Assembly (NCBI GenBank): GCA_964643075.1
Contig: CAZXQO010000020.1
Span: 14,669 to 78,668 of the forward strand
From: Desulfocucumis sp964643075
Lineage (GTDB): Bacteria > Bacillota > Desulfotomaculia > Desulfotomaculales > Desulfocucumaceae
Length of the DNA stretch: 64,000 bases
Direction of reading: 5' to 3'
The notes under the pieces were generated by a model that saw only the letters and a program-made list of their open reading frames with translations, did not search any database and had not been told where the DNA came from. Shown piece after piece: positions 7,983-16,566 of this stretch. Made by a program: the position numbers and the translations under genes. Within the stretch, counting starts at the first letter, position 1; each line of letters starts with the position of its first letter.

Positions 7983-9353
7983 TTATAACGGCAGATAGGC
8001 TGTAAATACACTTCCCAGACCAATTCTGCTGCATACCTCAATACTGCCTCCGTGCACATCCAGCACATGTTTTACGATAGCCAGACCGAGGCCTGTGCCA
8101 CCGTACTGCCTGGAGCGTGCCCGGTCCACCCGGTAAAACCGTTCGAACACCCGGGGGATACTTTCCTCGGGTATACCAATTCCAGTGTCCGTGATTCGTA
8201 TGAAGGCCCTGTCTCCGTCACAGCCCGTTTCCACCATAACCTTCCCACCGGCGGAAGTATATTTAATGGCGTTATCCACAAGGTTAATCACTACCCTGGT
8301 GAGCATATCCTCGTCGGCCGATACCGGCGGCATATCCGCAGCTATTACTGTATCCAGTTTAATGTTTTTTTCTCCAGCGCTCTGACCCAGTATGGAGATC
8401 ACTTTTAATATAAGATTACCCAGCGATAGCAGTTCCTTTTTCGGTAAAATTTTGCGGTTTTCTATGTTTGAAAGGGCAAACAAATCGTCAATAAGCCTAG
8501 TTAAACGATCCGTTTCTGCACTCATAATGTTCAAAAAATGCTCAGCGGCCTCCCTGTCATCCAGAGCCCCGTCCAGCAGGGTTTCCAGAAAACCCTTGAT
8601 GGAAGTCATGGGCGTCCGTAATTCGTGGGATACGTTGGCTACAAAATCATTTCTCATCTGCTCCAGTTGGCGCCTTTCGGTAACATCCCTGAACAGCGCC
8701 ACCACACCGCCCCGGTCACTGCCCTTCAGGGGGGTAAACTGAACGCTGAATATCCTGGGGTCGGGGGTTAAGACCTGTATCTCCCGGCGGAGTTCCTGCT
8801 GGTTGCGCAAGGCTTCTTTCAGGTACCTCTCAAAATCGTAGTGCCTGACCACCTCGACTATCTCTTTACCCCTGCTGGCCTCCTCAGTTATCCTTAGCGC
8901 CCTTTCGACCGCAGGGTTTACCAGGAGAACCCGCCCGGTTCCGTCCACCGCCACCACGCCGTCCGCCATACTGTGCAATATAGCACGCATGCGGTTTTTT
9001 TCATCAGTTATCTCATCCACTGTCCGCCTCAGGCGGGAAGCCAGCAGATTTATGCTTTTTGCCAAATCCCCTATTTCATCATTGGTATAAATTTTAATTT
9101 CTTTTTCCAGGTTGCCCCTGGCCATCTCCCGGGCCGCCTCGCTAATTAAATTAAGGGGCTGCACCACTCTTTTAAGCAGCATCCGGGCCAGCAAAACCGC
9201 AAAGGGAAAGGTCAGCAGCGCCACTCCCAGGGCATTTTGCCTGGTGACAGGAAATAGTTTAAGTAAGGCAAAAAAAATGAAAACGAGCAGAAAATAGCTG
9301 GCAATAGGACGCCAACCAATACTTCTGGCCATTTTTGCCGGACTGAATTTCAT
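7983..9353 (-). CDS. phoR: PhoR-type sensor histidine kinase
   Basis: The 456-residue kinase has two membrane segments separated by only a few residues, then HAMP, a PAS domain (ADGVVAVDGTGRV), HisKA with the phospho-accepting histidine in VSHELRTP (residue 243 from this start) and a HATPase with NLVDNAIKYT, DTGIGIP and GGTGLGLAI. The arrangement is that of PhoR. The nearly absent extracytoplasmic loop suggests that signals arrive through the membrane or through PhoU. The ATG at 9353 has AGGGGT upstream; an ATG at 9377 lacks one. No response regulator gene is adjacent, so the partner must be elsewhere. Confidence 0.87.
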   Translation of the reverse strand: MKFSPAKMARSIGWRPIASYFLLVFIFFALLKLFPVTRQNALGVALLTFPFAVLLARMLLKRVVQPLNLISEAAREMARGNLEKEIKIYTNDEIGDLAKSINLLASRLRRTVDEITDEKNRMRAILHSMADGVVAVDGTGRVLLVNPAVERALRITEEASRGKEIVEVVRHYDFERYLKEALRNQQELRREIQVLTPDPRIFSVQFTPLKGSDRGGVVALFRDVTERRQLEQMRNDFVANVSHELRTPMTSIKGFLETLLDGALDDREAAEHFLNIMSAETDRLTRLIDDLFALSNIENRKILPKKELLSLGNLILKVISILGQSAGEKNIKLDTVIAADMPPVSADEDMLTRVVINLVDNAIKYTSAGGKVMVETGCDGDRAFIRITDTGIGIPEESIPRVFERFYRVDRARSRQYGGTGLGLAIVKHVLDVHGGSIEVCSRIGLGSVFTAYLPL

Positions 9354-9445
9354 TCTTCTTTTACCCCTGACTAGCATTTTTACAATTGTAACACATAGGT
9401 TATTAATAAAAGATAATATTTATGTTAATTTAAGTTTAAAGAAAT

Positions 9446-9484
9446 TAAAAAACAGAGGTACCTGCGGGCTACCCCTGCTTTTTG
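9446..9484 (-). terminator. Terminator of pnp
   Basis: AGCAGGGGTA pairs with TACCTCTGTT (10 bp with wobbles) around a 9-base loop and is followed by six T on the minus strand. T-runs on both sides make it potentially bidirectional. Confidence 0.75.
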
Positions 9485-9508
9485 ACAAGTGTTCACCTAA
9501 ACCAAGAC

Positions 9509-11734
9509 CTAGTATCTCCTGTCCCTGTCCCGCGGAGGTCGGGGATTGCGCCTCGGCTCCGCCGCTTCCTGGGCGGCTAGTTCCAGTTCGCCCGGCTCCG
9601 GAGGCACGGCTTCCTTCCGGGAAAGTTTGAGACGGCCCTGCTGGTCAGAGCCGATAGCTTTTACCAGAATAGAATCCCCTTCTCTGACAATATCCTCTGT
9701 TTTAGCCACCCTGTGGTGAGCAAGCTGGGAGATGTGCACCAGCCCCTCTTTGCCGGGTAATCCCAGCACACCGGGAATAACCTCTACGAAACAGCCAAAA
9801 TCAGTAACCCTGGTAACCTTGCCGTTGTATATTTCTCCGGTTACAACGTCCTTGGTCAGTGTTTCTACAATATGCAGCGCCTTTTTGCCTGCCTCGGAAT
9901 CCAGCGCTCCTATAAAGACCCTGCCATCGTCTTCTATATCAATATCCGCACCGGTTTCCTCCACTATCTTTCTGATGATCTTGCCGCCTGGCCCGATTAC
10001 GTCCCTTATTTTATCAGGGTCGATATTGATTTGAATGATTCTCGGGGCATAGCGCGACAGGTCTGTACGGGGCTTATCAATAACTGCCAGCATTTTTCCC
10101 ATGATGTGCATCCTTGCTTCATGGGCCTGCTCCAGCGCCCGCTCCAGTACCTGAGGAGTAACTCCGGCAATTTTTATGTCCATCTGCAGGGCCGTTATCC
10201 CTTCCTTAGTTCCAGCCACCTTGAAATCCATGTCACCCAGGTGGTCTTCAACGCCCTGGATATCAGTCAGAACGGCAATTTCGTCGCCCTCTTTGATGAG
10301 TCCCATGGCTGCGCCGGCTACCGGAGCCTTGATGGGTACCCCAGCATCCATCAGGGCCAGGCAACTGCCACACACACTGCCCATGGAGGTAGAGCCGTTG
10401 GATTCCAGCACCTCGGAAACAATTCTGATGGTATAAGGGAAAGCCTTCTCCGAGGGAATTACTGCTTCCAGCGCTCTTTCAGCCAGGGCGCCGTGACCTA
10501 TTTCCCGCCTGCCCGGGGCGCGCATGGGCTTGGTTTCTCCAGTGCTGAACGGCGGAAAATTATAGTGATGCATATATCTTTTAGTCTCTTCGGTACCCAG
10601 CCCGTCCAACCTCTGCTCGTCAGATACGGGCCCCAAGGTGAGCACGGACAGAACCTGGGTCTGCCCCCGGGTAAACAAACCGGTTCCGTGGGTGCGGGGC
10701 AGCACGCCTACCTCAACGGTTATGGGCCTTACTTCATTCAGTGCCCGGCCATCAATACGTACTTTATCCCTGGTGATAAAGCCCCGGATTACTTTCTTTT
10801 CAGCAGCGTCTACGACCTTCTCAATATCCTTGGCCTGTTCGGGAAATGTTTCCGCAAATTCCTGCATTAGTCCCGACTTAACCTGATCCAGGTAGATTTC
10901 CCGCTGTTTCTTGGGCATCTTAGTTTCTATGCATTGTCTGACCGCAGCGGTAAATTTTTGTTCTGCCGGACCAGTGACGGCTGCGTCTATTTCAGAAGCC
11001 GGATGGGCCGACTCAAATACCATTTTTTCTCTGGCCAACCCCAGGGATAAGGCCTCTTCCCTGAACTTTTCGATGAAATCAACTATTTCCCTGATTTTAT
11101 CATGACCAAAGGAAATAGCCTCCAGCATAACACTTTCAGGCACCTCGGATGCCTTGGCCTCAACCATCATCACGGCATCCCTGGTACCTGCCACCACCAG
11201 ATGCATATCGCTTTTTTCCGCCTGCTCCTGGGTGGGGTTGATCACAAGCTCGCCGTTGACCCTGCCCACTATTACACCACCGATGGGTCCTCCGAAGGGG
11301 GTATCACTGATATGTAATGCAGTGGAAGCCCCAATCATGGCCGCAATCTCAGGAGCATGGTCCTGATCCACAGACATAATAGTGGCTATTACCTGAACTT
11401 CGTTTCTAAAGCCTTTTGGAAAAAGAGGGCGAATGGGCCTATCGATCAGCCTGCATGACAGTACCGCCTTCTCGCTGGGGCGGGATTCTCTCTTTATAAA
11501 TCCACCAGGGATCTTCCCCACCGCATATAGTCTTTCTTCGTAATCGACGGTGAGAGGAAAGAAGTCAATTCCCTCCCGGATATGCTGGGCCATAGTTGCC
11601 GCTACCAGCACCATGGTGTCGCCGTAACGGACAAACACCGCACCGCTGGCCTGTTTGGCGACCCGCCCCGTTTCCAGGGTCATACTCCGGCCACCTATAT
11701 TCAATTCCCTCTTCAAAATTACCTGCTCTGACAT
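9509..11734 (-). CDS. pnp: Polyribonucleotide nucleotidyltransferase (PNPase)
   Basis: PNPase degrades RNA 3' to 5' phosphorolytically and works in RNA turnover. The protein of 741 residues has two RNase PH domains, then a KH domain (VIGPGGKIIRKI) and an S1 domain (GKVTRVTDFGCFVEV), and ends in a short Pro/Arg-rich tail. The frame extends to 11845, but the ATG at 11734 is preceded by GGAGGT and gives the usual N-terminus MSEQVILKREL. It follows rpsO, as in most bacteria, and a terminator separates them; a terminator also follows pnp. Confidence 0.96.
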   Translation of the reverse strand: MSEQVILKRELNIGGRSMTLETGRVAKQASGAVFVRYGDTMVLVAATMAQHIREGIDFFPLTVDYEERLYAVGKIPGGFIKRESRPSEKAVLSCRLIDRPIRPLFPKGFRNEVQVIATIMSVDQDHAPEIAAMIGASTALHISDTPFGGPIGGVIVGRVNGELVINPTQEQAEKSDMHLVVAGTRDAVMMVEAKASEVPESVMLEAISFGHDKIREIVDFIEKFREEALSLGLAREKMVFESAHPASEIDAAVTGPAEQKFTAAVRQCIETKMPKKQREIYLDQVKSGLMQEFAETFPEQAKDIEKVVDAAEKKVIRGFITRDKVRIDGRALNEVRPITVEVGVLPRTHGTGLFTRGQTQVLSVLTLGPVSDEQRLDGLGTEETKRYMHHYNFPPFSTGETKPMRAPGRREIGHGALAERALEAVIPSEKAFPYTIRIVSEVLESNGSTSMGSVCGSCLALMDAGVPIKAPVAGAAMGLIKEGDEIAVLTDIQGVEDHLGDMDFKVAGTKEGITALQMDIKIAGVTPQVLERALEQAHEARMHIMGKMLAVIDKPRTDLSRYAPRIIQINIDPDKIRDVIGPGGKIIRKIVEETGADIDIEDDGRVFIGALDSEAGKKALHIVETLTKDVVTGEIYNGKVTRVTDFGCFVEVIPGVLGLPGKEGLVHISQLAHHRVAKTEDIVREGDSILVKAIGSDQQGRLKLSRKEAVPPEPGELELAAQEAAEPRRNPRPPRDRDRRY

Positions 11735-11882
11735 TAAAGGCCAAACCTCCATACATCTATGCAAATTTTTACAACCGTTAGTTATTCTACATATTTTATA
11801 GTATTTCCTGCAGGGATAATAAAAAATACCCCGGTGAATGGTCATAACGGCAATTAATGATTAAAAAACAGCCTTGACTTAT

Positions 11883-11913
11883 AAAAAAAGAGCGGGCAGT
11901 CCGCTCTTTTTTT
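11883..11913 (-). terminator. Terminator of rpsO
   Basis: GAGCGG (11890-11895) and CCGCTC (11901-11906) form a stem with a 5-base loop flanked by A-runs and T-runs on both sides. It starts a few bases after the rpsO stop. Partial read-through to pnp is likely, as in other bacteria. Confidence 0.9.
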
Positions 11914-11917
11914 AATG

Positions 11918-12187
11918 TTATTTACGCAACCCAAGTTTTTCAATAATCGAACGATAGCGGCCAAAATTGCGATCCTTCAGGTAGTTTAAAAGAGCCCGCC
12001 TTTGACCAACCATTTTTAAAAGACCTCGCCTGGAGTGATGGTCTTTTTTATGAATCTTCAGATGCTCGGTAAGGCCGTTTATCCTGGTAGTAAGTATGGC
12101 AATCTGAACTTCCGGCGAGCCGGTATCATTGTCATGAGTCTTATGCTGGGAAATTACAGCCTGTTTTGCTTCCAGAGAAAGCGACAT
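11918..12187 (-). CDS. rpsO: 30S ribosomal protein S15
   Basis: S15 is a primary 16S rRNA-binding protein. The 89-residue product has the conserved HxxDxGSPEVQ motif and the LKxHKKDHHSRRGLL segment followed by LLNYLK. The ATG at 12187 follows AGGAGGT with a 10-base spacer; a GTG at 12199 overlaps that site and is not used. It belongs to the classical truB-ribF-rpsO-pnp order, here interrupted by two small genes and a repeat cluster. Confidence 0.96.
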   Translation of the reverse strand: MSLSLEAKQAVISQHKTHDNDTGSPEVQIAILTTRINGLTEHLKIHKKDHHSRRGLLKMVGQRRALLNYLKDRNFGRYRSIIEKLGLRK

Positions 12188-12276
12188 ATATGTATTCACC
12201 TCCTAACACCGGGTTAATCGCTGCCAGCCAAGTAAACCGCTGGAGAAACGGGCCCCCTAGCAGGCAGTTCGGGGAT

Positions 12277-12498
12277 TTATTTCCCTATAATTGTGATTAC
12301 CAAGCGACCGCCCGGTATGTCCTTGGCAACAATATCAAATATTCTACCCGATTTGGCAAAAAATCCACGGAATCTGGTGGCAGTGGGAACACGCCCCGGT
12401 ATTCCGGTAGCCGCGCCGATAATATCCTGTACTGTAATTTTTTCCTGGCGCATATCTTTTAGACGTTTTCGGGCATGTTCCGTAATGATAACCCGCAT
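12277..12498 (-). CDS. Small DUF4258-like protein
   Basis: The 73-residue product begins MRVIITEHARKRLKDM and ends with a beta-rich segment (GRLVITIIGK). The N-terminal S/TxHAxxR pattern and size resemble the DUF4258 / RelE-like superfamily of small proteins. An ATG at 12498 with AGAAGG eight bases upstream avoids the overlap that a longer frame (to 12576) would create. It lies 13 bases after the stop of another small gene, so they are likely co-transcribed. No nuclease activity is shown; a toxin role is a guess. Confidence 0.6.
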   Translation of the reverse strand: MRVIITEHARKRLKDMRQEKITVQDIIGAATGIPGRVPTATRFRGFFAKSGRIFDIVAKDIPGGRLVITIIGK

Positions 12499-12511
12499 AT
12501 CGGTATCCTTC

Positions 12512-12739
12512 TCAATAGGCACCGGATTGCACAATCCTCTTCTCATCTTCCTGGGCCAGAAAGGCATAAAGGGCATCCTGGAAGGCTGTTAACCTCGAAT
12601 CTTCTATATTTGACCCGCTATATATCTCTTCCAACTCTTTCTTCAGTTTTTGAAAGTCCTCACTCAGGCAAATCATGGCTATATGGTTAAGCCATTTTTT
12701 AATTTCTTCCTCTGGCGAATCAGACTTAGGAACTCCCAT
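12512..12739 (-). CDS. Small helical protein paired with the DUF4258-like gene
   Basis: The product of 75 residues starts MGVPKSDSPEEE and is predicted helical and acidic (LKKELEEIYSG, EDEKRIVQ). I do not recognise the family. AAAGGAG lies eight bases before the ATG at 12739. Its position directly upstream of the DUF4258-like gene is consistent with an antitoxin-toxin or regulator-partner arrangement, but no DNA-binding fold is evident. Confidence 0.55.
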   Translation of the reverse strand: MGVPKSDSPEEEIKKWLNHIAMICLSEDFQKLKKELEEIYSGSNIEDSRLTAFQDALYAFLAQEDEKRIVQSGAY

Positions 12740-12940
12740 GCCTACGTCTCCTTTCATCATGATGGGACGTTGACCGTGTCATTATAGCATATTTTAACTG
12801 CCGGGTAAACTGAATGAAAATGGTTGTGTCTAATTAATACATTTATATTTATAATTTCGAGCCGGTATGCTACTACAGCATATATTGCTTTTCTCTATGC
12901 CCGCTACGCCACGGGGACGGTTCCATCGTCTTCCCGAATA

Positions 12941-13057
12941 AGGAAAGGGGACACACCCCTTCGGGGAATGTCCCCGATTCTACTTCGCTTCGCTTCGGGG
13001 ACATGGGGACATTCCTCTGAAAGAGGTGTGTCCCCGTACCTTATAACCCGTCCCCAT
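12941..13057. repeat. GGGGACA/TGTCCCC dispersed repeat, compound copy
   Basis: Two head-to-head palindromic units lie here: GGGGACACACCCCTTCGG followed by GGAATGTCCCC, and GGGGACATTCCTCTGAAAG followed by AGGTGTGTCCCC, separated by a TTCGCTTCGCTTCG stretch. The 310 bases between the small helical gene and ribF contain no gene. Confidence 0.75.
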
Positions 13058-13088
13058 GGCTCCGCTAACCTTAAATTACGCTGTAGTG

Positions 13089-14021
13089 CTACTGTTGAAA
13101 CTCTATTCTGGCCCGGCTGATATCAATTCTGATTTGCTCTACCAGTTCCCCGGGGGAGGAAAAACGTTTCTCATCCCGCAGGCGCCCGGTGAAATACACC
13201 TTTATCTTTTTGCCGTACAAATCCCCGTAAAAGTCCAGCAGATGAACCTCCAGGTTGCGAATCATGCCGTCACCGTGGAAAGTTGGTTTGACGCCAATGT
13301 TAGCCACGCCCAGAAAATTATCCCCTTCGACCCTAACTTCTACAGCATAAACTCCGTTGGCGGGCACCAGTATCTCCCCATCCAGCACGATATTGGCAGT
13401 GGGAAAACCAAGTGTTCTGCCACGCATTTCCCCAACCACCACCTCGCCTTCCGCAAAAGGACAATAGCCCAGATACTTCCTGGCTTCCAGCACTTCACCT
13501 GCACCAAGCAAATTGCGGATCAGTGTGCTGCTTACGGGAGTACCCCCTATGGCCACAGGCGGTATGACGTGTACACCAAAACCCAGTTTCCTGCCTGCCC
13601 CGGCCAGTGTTTCGGGACTACCCTTGCCGCCTTTCCCAAAGGTATAATTATAACCAATGAAAACTGACCGCACCATCAATTCTCGGTGTAAAACCTCTGT
13701 GATAAATTCCTCAGGGGCAAGGGAAGCAAAATCAAGGGTAAAGGGAACCAGCAGCAGTACTTCGACACCCAAACCGGCAATCATCTTTTGCTTGGCCTGC
13801 TGGGATAAAAGCATTGGCGGTGCGCCTTCAGGATTCAGCACCTTCATGGGATGCGGGTAAAAGGTAAACACCGCCGGCACCCCGCTGTCCTTTTTCGCTT
13901 TATTGACCAGATCTGAAATAAGACGCTGGTGGCCTAAATGTAAACCATCAAAATTACCCAGTCCCACGTAAATGTTTTTATATGTTTTTCCTATTCCCTG
14001 CCATGTATTATAGATATGCAA
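13089..14021 (-). CDS. ribF: Bifunctional riboflavin kinase / FAD synthetase
   Basis: The 310-residue enzyme converts riboflavin to FMN and FAD. The N-terminal FAD synthetase domain has GNFDGLHLGHQ and the later STLIRNLL; the C-terminal flavokinase domain has GRTLGFPTANI and ends with a LR(D)EKRF segment. Both domains are complete. A TTG start at 14021 is preceded by GGGTAGGG. It lies just after truB, the usual order in Firmicutes. Confidence 0.95.
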   Translation of the reverse strand: MHIYNTWQGIGKTYKNIYVGLGNFDGLHLGHQRLISDLVNKAKKDSGVPAVFTFYPHPMKVLNPEGAPPMLLSQQAKQKMIAGLGVEVLLLVPFTLDFASLAPEEFITEVLHRELMVRSVFIGYNYTFGKGGKGSPETLAGAGRKLGFGVHVIPPVAIGGTPVSSTLIRNLLGAGEVLEARKYLGYCPFAEGEVVVGEMRGRTLGFPTANIVLDGEILVPANGVYAVEVRVEGDNFLGVANIGVKPTFHGDGMIRNLEVHLLDFYGDLYGKKIKVYFTGRLRDEKRFSSPGELVEQIRIDISRARIEFQQ

Positions 14022-14043
14022 TGAACCCTACCCCCATGATGAT

Positions 14044-14958
14044 CTATACAAGTACCTTTACTGGTTTAAAGGATATCCTGCCGTCTGTACAGTCAGTGGC
14101 GGCAAGGGCCATTAGCCCCGAGGAAAACCTCAGCCTGACCATCTGTCCGGTCGACAATCCCTCAGGGGCGTTTTCCACACCCGGCAAGTATAACTGTGCC
14201 CCCGACCTTACCGATGCCGCTGCAGATTCTTTAACGAACACTGCAGGCATATTTTTCAGCATGTCATCCATGGACACAACAGCCTGCTCAAGCTTCCCGT
14301 TCCGGACAAGACAGGCCAACTCTTCCAGGGTATAAGACCGGTCAATGACAAATGTTCCCGCCCTGGTACGCAACAGAAAGCTCATATGAGCACCGCAGCC
14401 GAGCCTGTCGCCGATATCCGTACATAGTGTGCGGATGTATGTGCCGGCTGAACAGGATATGTCAATTATGGCTGTAAGGGGATGGTTCCCGGCACCGTTC
14501 CATTTTATCATATTTAATGCATGAATTATTACCCGCCGCGGTTTCCTCTCCACCACCACTCCCTTGCGGGCCAGTTCATACAGCTTTACCCCCTGGTGGC
14601 GGACGGCAGAAGTCATGGGAGGCACCTGTTCAATATCGCCCAGGAATCCTGACAGAACATTTTCTACCAGGAACGGGGTTATATCCATAGTATCTTTAGT
14701 GTATATAATTTCCCCGAAAGAGTCGCCGGTATCTGTCTTGATACCGAAAGTAATTTCTGCCCGGTATTGTTTGTCATCCGGTAAAAATTCGATAACCCTG
14801 GTAGCACGTCCCACGCATAGAAGGAGCACCCCCGCCGCAGCGGGATCCAGGGTCCCGGTGTGTCCCGCCTTTTTTATCCCGCTAAGCCGGCGAACATAAT
14901 TAACCACATCATGTGACGTCATACCAGGTGGTTTTAATATATTAATTAATCCATCCAT
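14044..14958 (-). CDS. truB: tRNA pseudouridine(55) synthase
   Basis: TruB makes pseudouridine 55 in the T-arm of tRNAs. The protein of about 304 residues has the catalytic motif GHTGTLDP with aspartate near residue 38 and the N-terminus GLINILKPPGMTSHDVV. The C-terminal part is a PUA-like domain. ATG codons at 14961 and 14958 are adjacent; GGTGG is six bases before the second, which is chosen. A TTG at 14985 is unlikely. Confidence 0.95.
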   Translation of the reverse strand: MDGLINILKPPGMTSHDVVNYVRRLSGIKKAGHTGTLDPAAAGVLLLCVGRATRVIEFLPDDKQYRAEITFGIKTDTGDSFGEIIYTKDTMDITPFLVENVLSGFLGDIEQVPPMTSAVRHQGVKLYELARKGVVVERKPRRVIIHALNMIKWNGAGNHPLTAIIDISCSAGTYIRTLCTDIGDRLGCGAHMSFLLRTRAGTFVIDRSYTLEELACLVRNGKLEQAVVSMDDMLKNMPAVFVKESAAASVRSGAQLYLPGVENAPEGLSTGQMVRLRFSSGLMALAATDCTDGRISFKPVKVLV

Positions 14959-15064
14959 CATAAACCACCAAACATATCCTCTCAAGTATCAGTCAAAATT
15001 AGAAAGTCAAATGTCGAAAGTCTAACGTTGAAAATCCTTTTAGATTACTTTTGACCTTAGACTG

Positions 15065-16039
15065 TTATTTTAGATCCGCCGCTTCTTCAATGGCCACAGC
15101 CACCACCATTTTTTCTATATTTTCCAGCCGGCCCTCAATGACGCACCCGGAAGCCCTGGTATGACCACCGCCGCCGAATTTCCCGGCCAGCATACGAACA
15201 TCCACGCCCTCCTTGGAGCGAAAGCTGACTTTAAATTTGCCTTCACTTATTTCCCTGAAGAAAATAGCAACCTCTACACCCTTTATGGTACGTACTATGT
15301 TGATCAGACCTTCCGTATGCTCATCCCGGGCTGCGAGCATGTGAAGTGTATGCCTGTCTATCGAGGACCAAGCTACCCTGCCGCAGGGGCTGATTGCCAT
15401 TTTCTTCAGGGCTTCCTTCATTACTTTCAGTGTTGCCAGTGGTTTTTGCTCATATATATTTATGTTTATCCATGAAGCGGAAATACCCGTCTCCAGTAGT
15501 CTGGCTGCCCGCCGCATGGTGCCGGAGGTAGTATTCTCATATTGAAAGGAGCCGGTGTCCGTAACCAGCGCCACATAGAGGTAAACGGCAATTTCTTCTG
15601 ATATGGAGGTTCCCATTAAATCAATCAAATCCATAACGATTTCTCCGGTGGCCGCCGCCTTACCGTCTATATAATTATATCCGGCAAAGGCGCTGGAACC
15701 GGGGTGGTGGTCTATATTTACAACTAGCATATCCCTTTCCAGGAGCGCCTTGACCTTGCCCAGCCGTTCGGGGACAGAACAATCCAGTATGATAAAAGTA
15801 TCATACTCCTCTGCCAGGACGTCCTCACCAATGACAAACCTGTCTACGCCAGGCAAAAAGTTATATATTTCAGGCACCGGATCGGGACTGGCCAGCACAA
15901 CCTTTATACCTAGTTGCTCAAGGGCCGCTCCCAACGCCGCCACGGAACCCAGACAGTCCCCGTCGGGCATTACATGTCCGCATATTATGGCATTCCCGGC
16001 GTTACGTAAAACCCCGGCAATATCTGCAAGGCTGTTCAT
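15065..16039 (-). CDS. nrnA: DHH-family oligoribonuclease / pAp phosphatase NrnA
   Basis: The 324-residue protein is a DHH/DHHA1 phosphoesterase. Metal-binding motifs are visible: GHVMPDGDCLGS near the N-terminus, DCS in the middle, NIDHHPGS, and the C-terminal GGGGHTRASG of DHHA1. NrnA hydrolyses nano-RNAs and 3'-phosphoadenosine 5'-phosphate. AAGGAG is eight bases before the ATG. Its place between rbfA and truB is the usual Firmicute order. The gap to truB (about 105 bases) holds AAAGTC-type short repeats only. Confidence 0.93.
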   Translation of the reverse strand: MNSLADIAGVLRNAGNAIICGHVMPDGDCLGSVAALGAALEQLGIKVVLASPDPVPEIYNFLPGVDRFVIGEDVLAEEYDTFIILDCSVPERLGKVKALLERDMLVVNIDHHPGSSAFAGYNYIDGKAAATGEIVMDLIDLMGTSISEEIAVYLYVALVTDTGSFQYENTTSGTMRRAARLLETGISASWININIYEQKPLATLKVMKEALKKMAISPCGRVAWSSIDRHTLHMLAARDEHTEGLINIVRTIKGVEVAIFFREISEGKFKVSFRSKEGVDVRMLAGKFGGGGHTRASGCVIEGRLENIEKMVVAVAIEEAADLK

Positions 16040-16070
16040 ATATATTTCTCCTTAGTGGGAATCAGCGGAA

Positions 16071-16141
16071 AGGGGACACACCTTCTTGGGTTATCTAAAA
16101 TTCTAACGTCTGAACAATTTCACGAAGGAATGTCCCCAATT
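16071..16141. repeat. GGGGACA/TGTCCCC dispersed repeat, single unit
   Basis: This 71-base unit begins GGGGACACACCTTCTTGGG and ends CGAAGGAATGTCCCCAATT. The ends are inverted repeats. It lies between nrnA and rbfA and matches the unit at 34228-34298 in its outer 15-20 bases. Confidence 0.8.
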
Positions 16142-16179
16142 AATGCAAGATGGTGAATCAACCCCTTGCCTCCAGTATC

Positions 16180-16554
16180 TCACTTACCTACAGAATCGTC
16201 ATGTCCCTCGGTTTTGTCGTCGGACACTTCATCCAGGAGTTTAATAACCCTGGTCCCCCGCTGAATAGATGCATCCAGCTTGAAAGACAGTTCCGGTGTG
16301 TAACGCAGCCTGATGCGCCGCCCCAATTCAGTCCTGACAAAACCCTTGGCGCTTTCCAGGGCTGCAATGGTCTTCTGCTGCGCCTCTGGTTCACCCAGCA
16401 CGCTGATAAATATCTTGGCATAACGCATATCTCCGGAAACATCAACAGAAGTAATGGTGGCAAAACCAATGCGGGGATCCTTTAGCTCATCCCTGATCAT
16501 GTCCGACACTTCTTTTTTTATAGCCTCGGCCAGTCTTTCAGGCCGGTGGGACAT
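16180..16554 (-). CDS. rbfA: 30S ribosome-binding factor RbfA
   Basis: RbfA is a small KH-fold factor for late 30S maturation. The 124-residue product starts MSHRPERLAEAIKKEVSDMI and contains the conserved DVSGDMRYAKIFISV and LRYTPELSFKLD segments. The ATG at 16554 is the usual family start; a GTG nine bases upstream is possible. It follows infB by 12 bases. Confidence 0.95.
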   Translation of the reverse strand: MSHRPERLAEAIKKEVSDMIRDELKDPRIGFATITSVDVSGDMRYAKIFISVLGEPEAQQKTIAALESAKGFVRTELGRRIRLRYTPELSFKLDASIQRGTRVIKLLDEVSDDKTEGHDDSVGK

Positions 16555-16566
16555 ATTCCCCACCCC

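Noticed and set aside
9872..10870. A 332-codon open frame on the plus strand
   Set aside because: It is antisense to pnp, has no ribosome-binding site and no recognisable domain; the GC-rich pnp codons keep it open by chance. Similar long plus-strand frames opposite hslU (36794-37636) and the FtsH-like gene (1065-1766) were dropped for the same reason.
14990..15064. AAAGTC-type repeats between nrnA and truB (AGAAAGTCAAATGTCG, AAAGTCTAACG)
   Set aside because: The motifs are short and imperfect, and no second copy was found in the window, so no repeat family is claimed.
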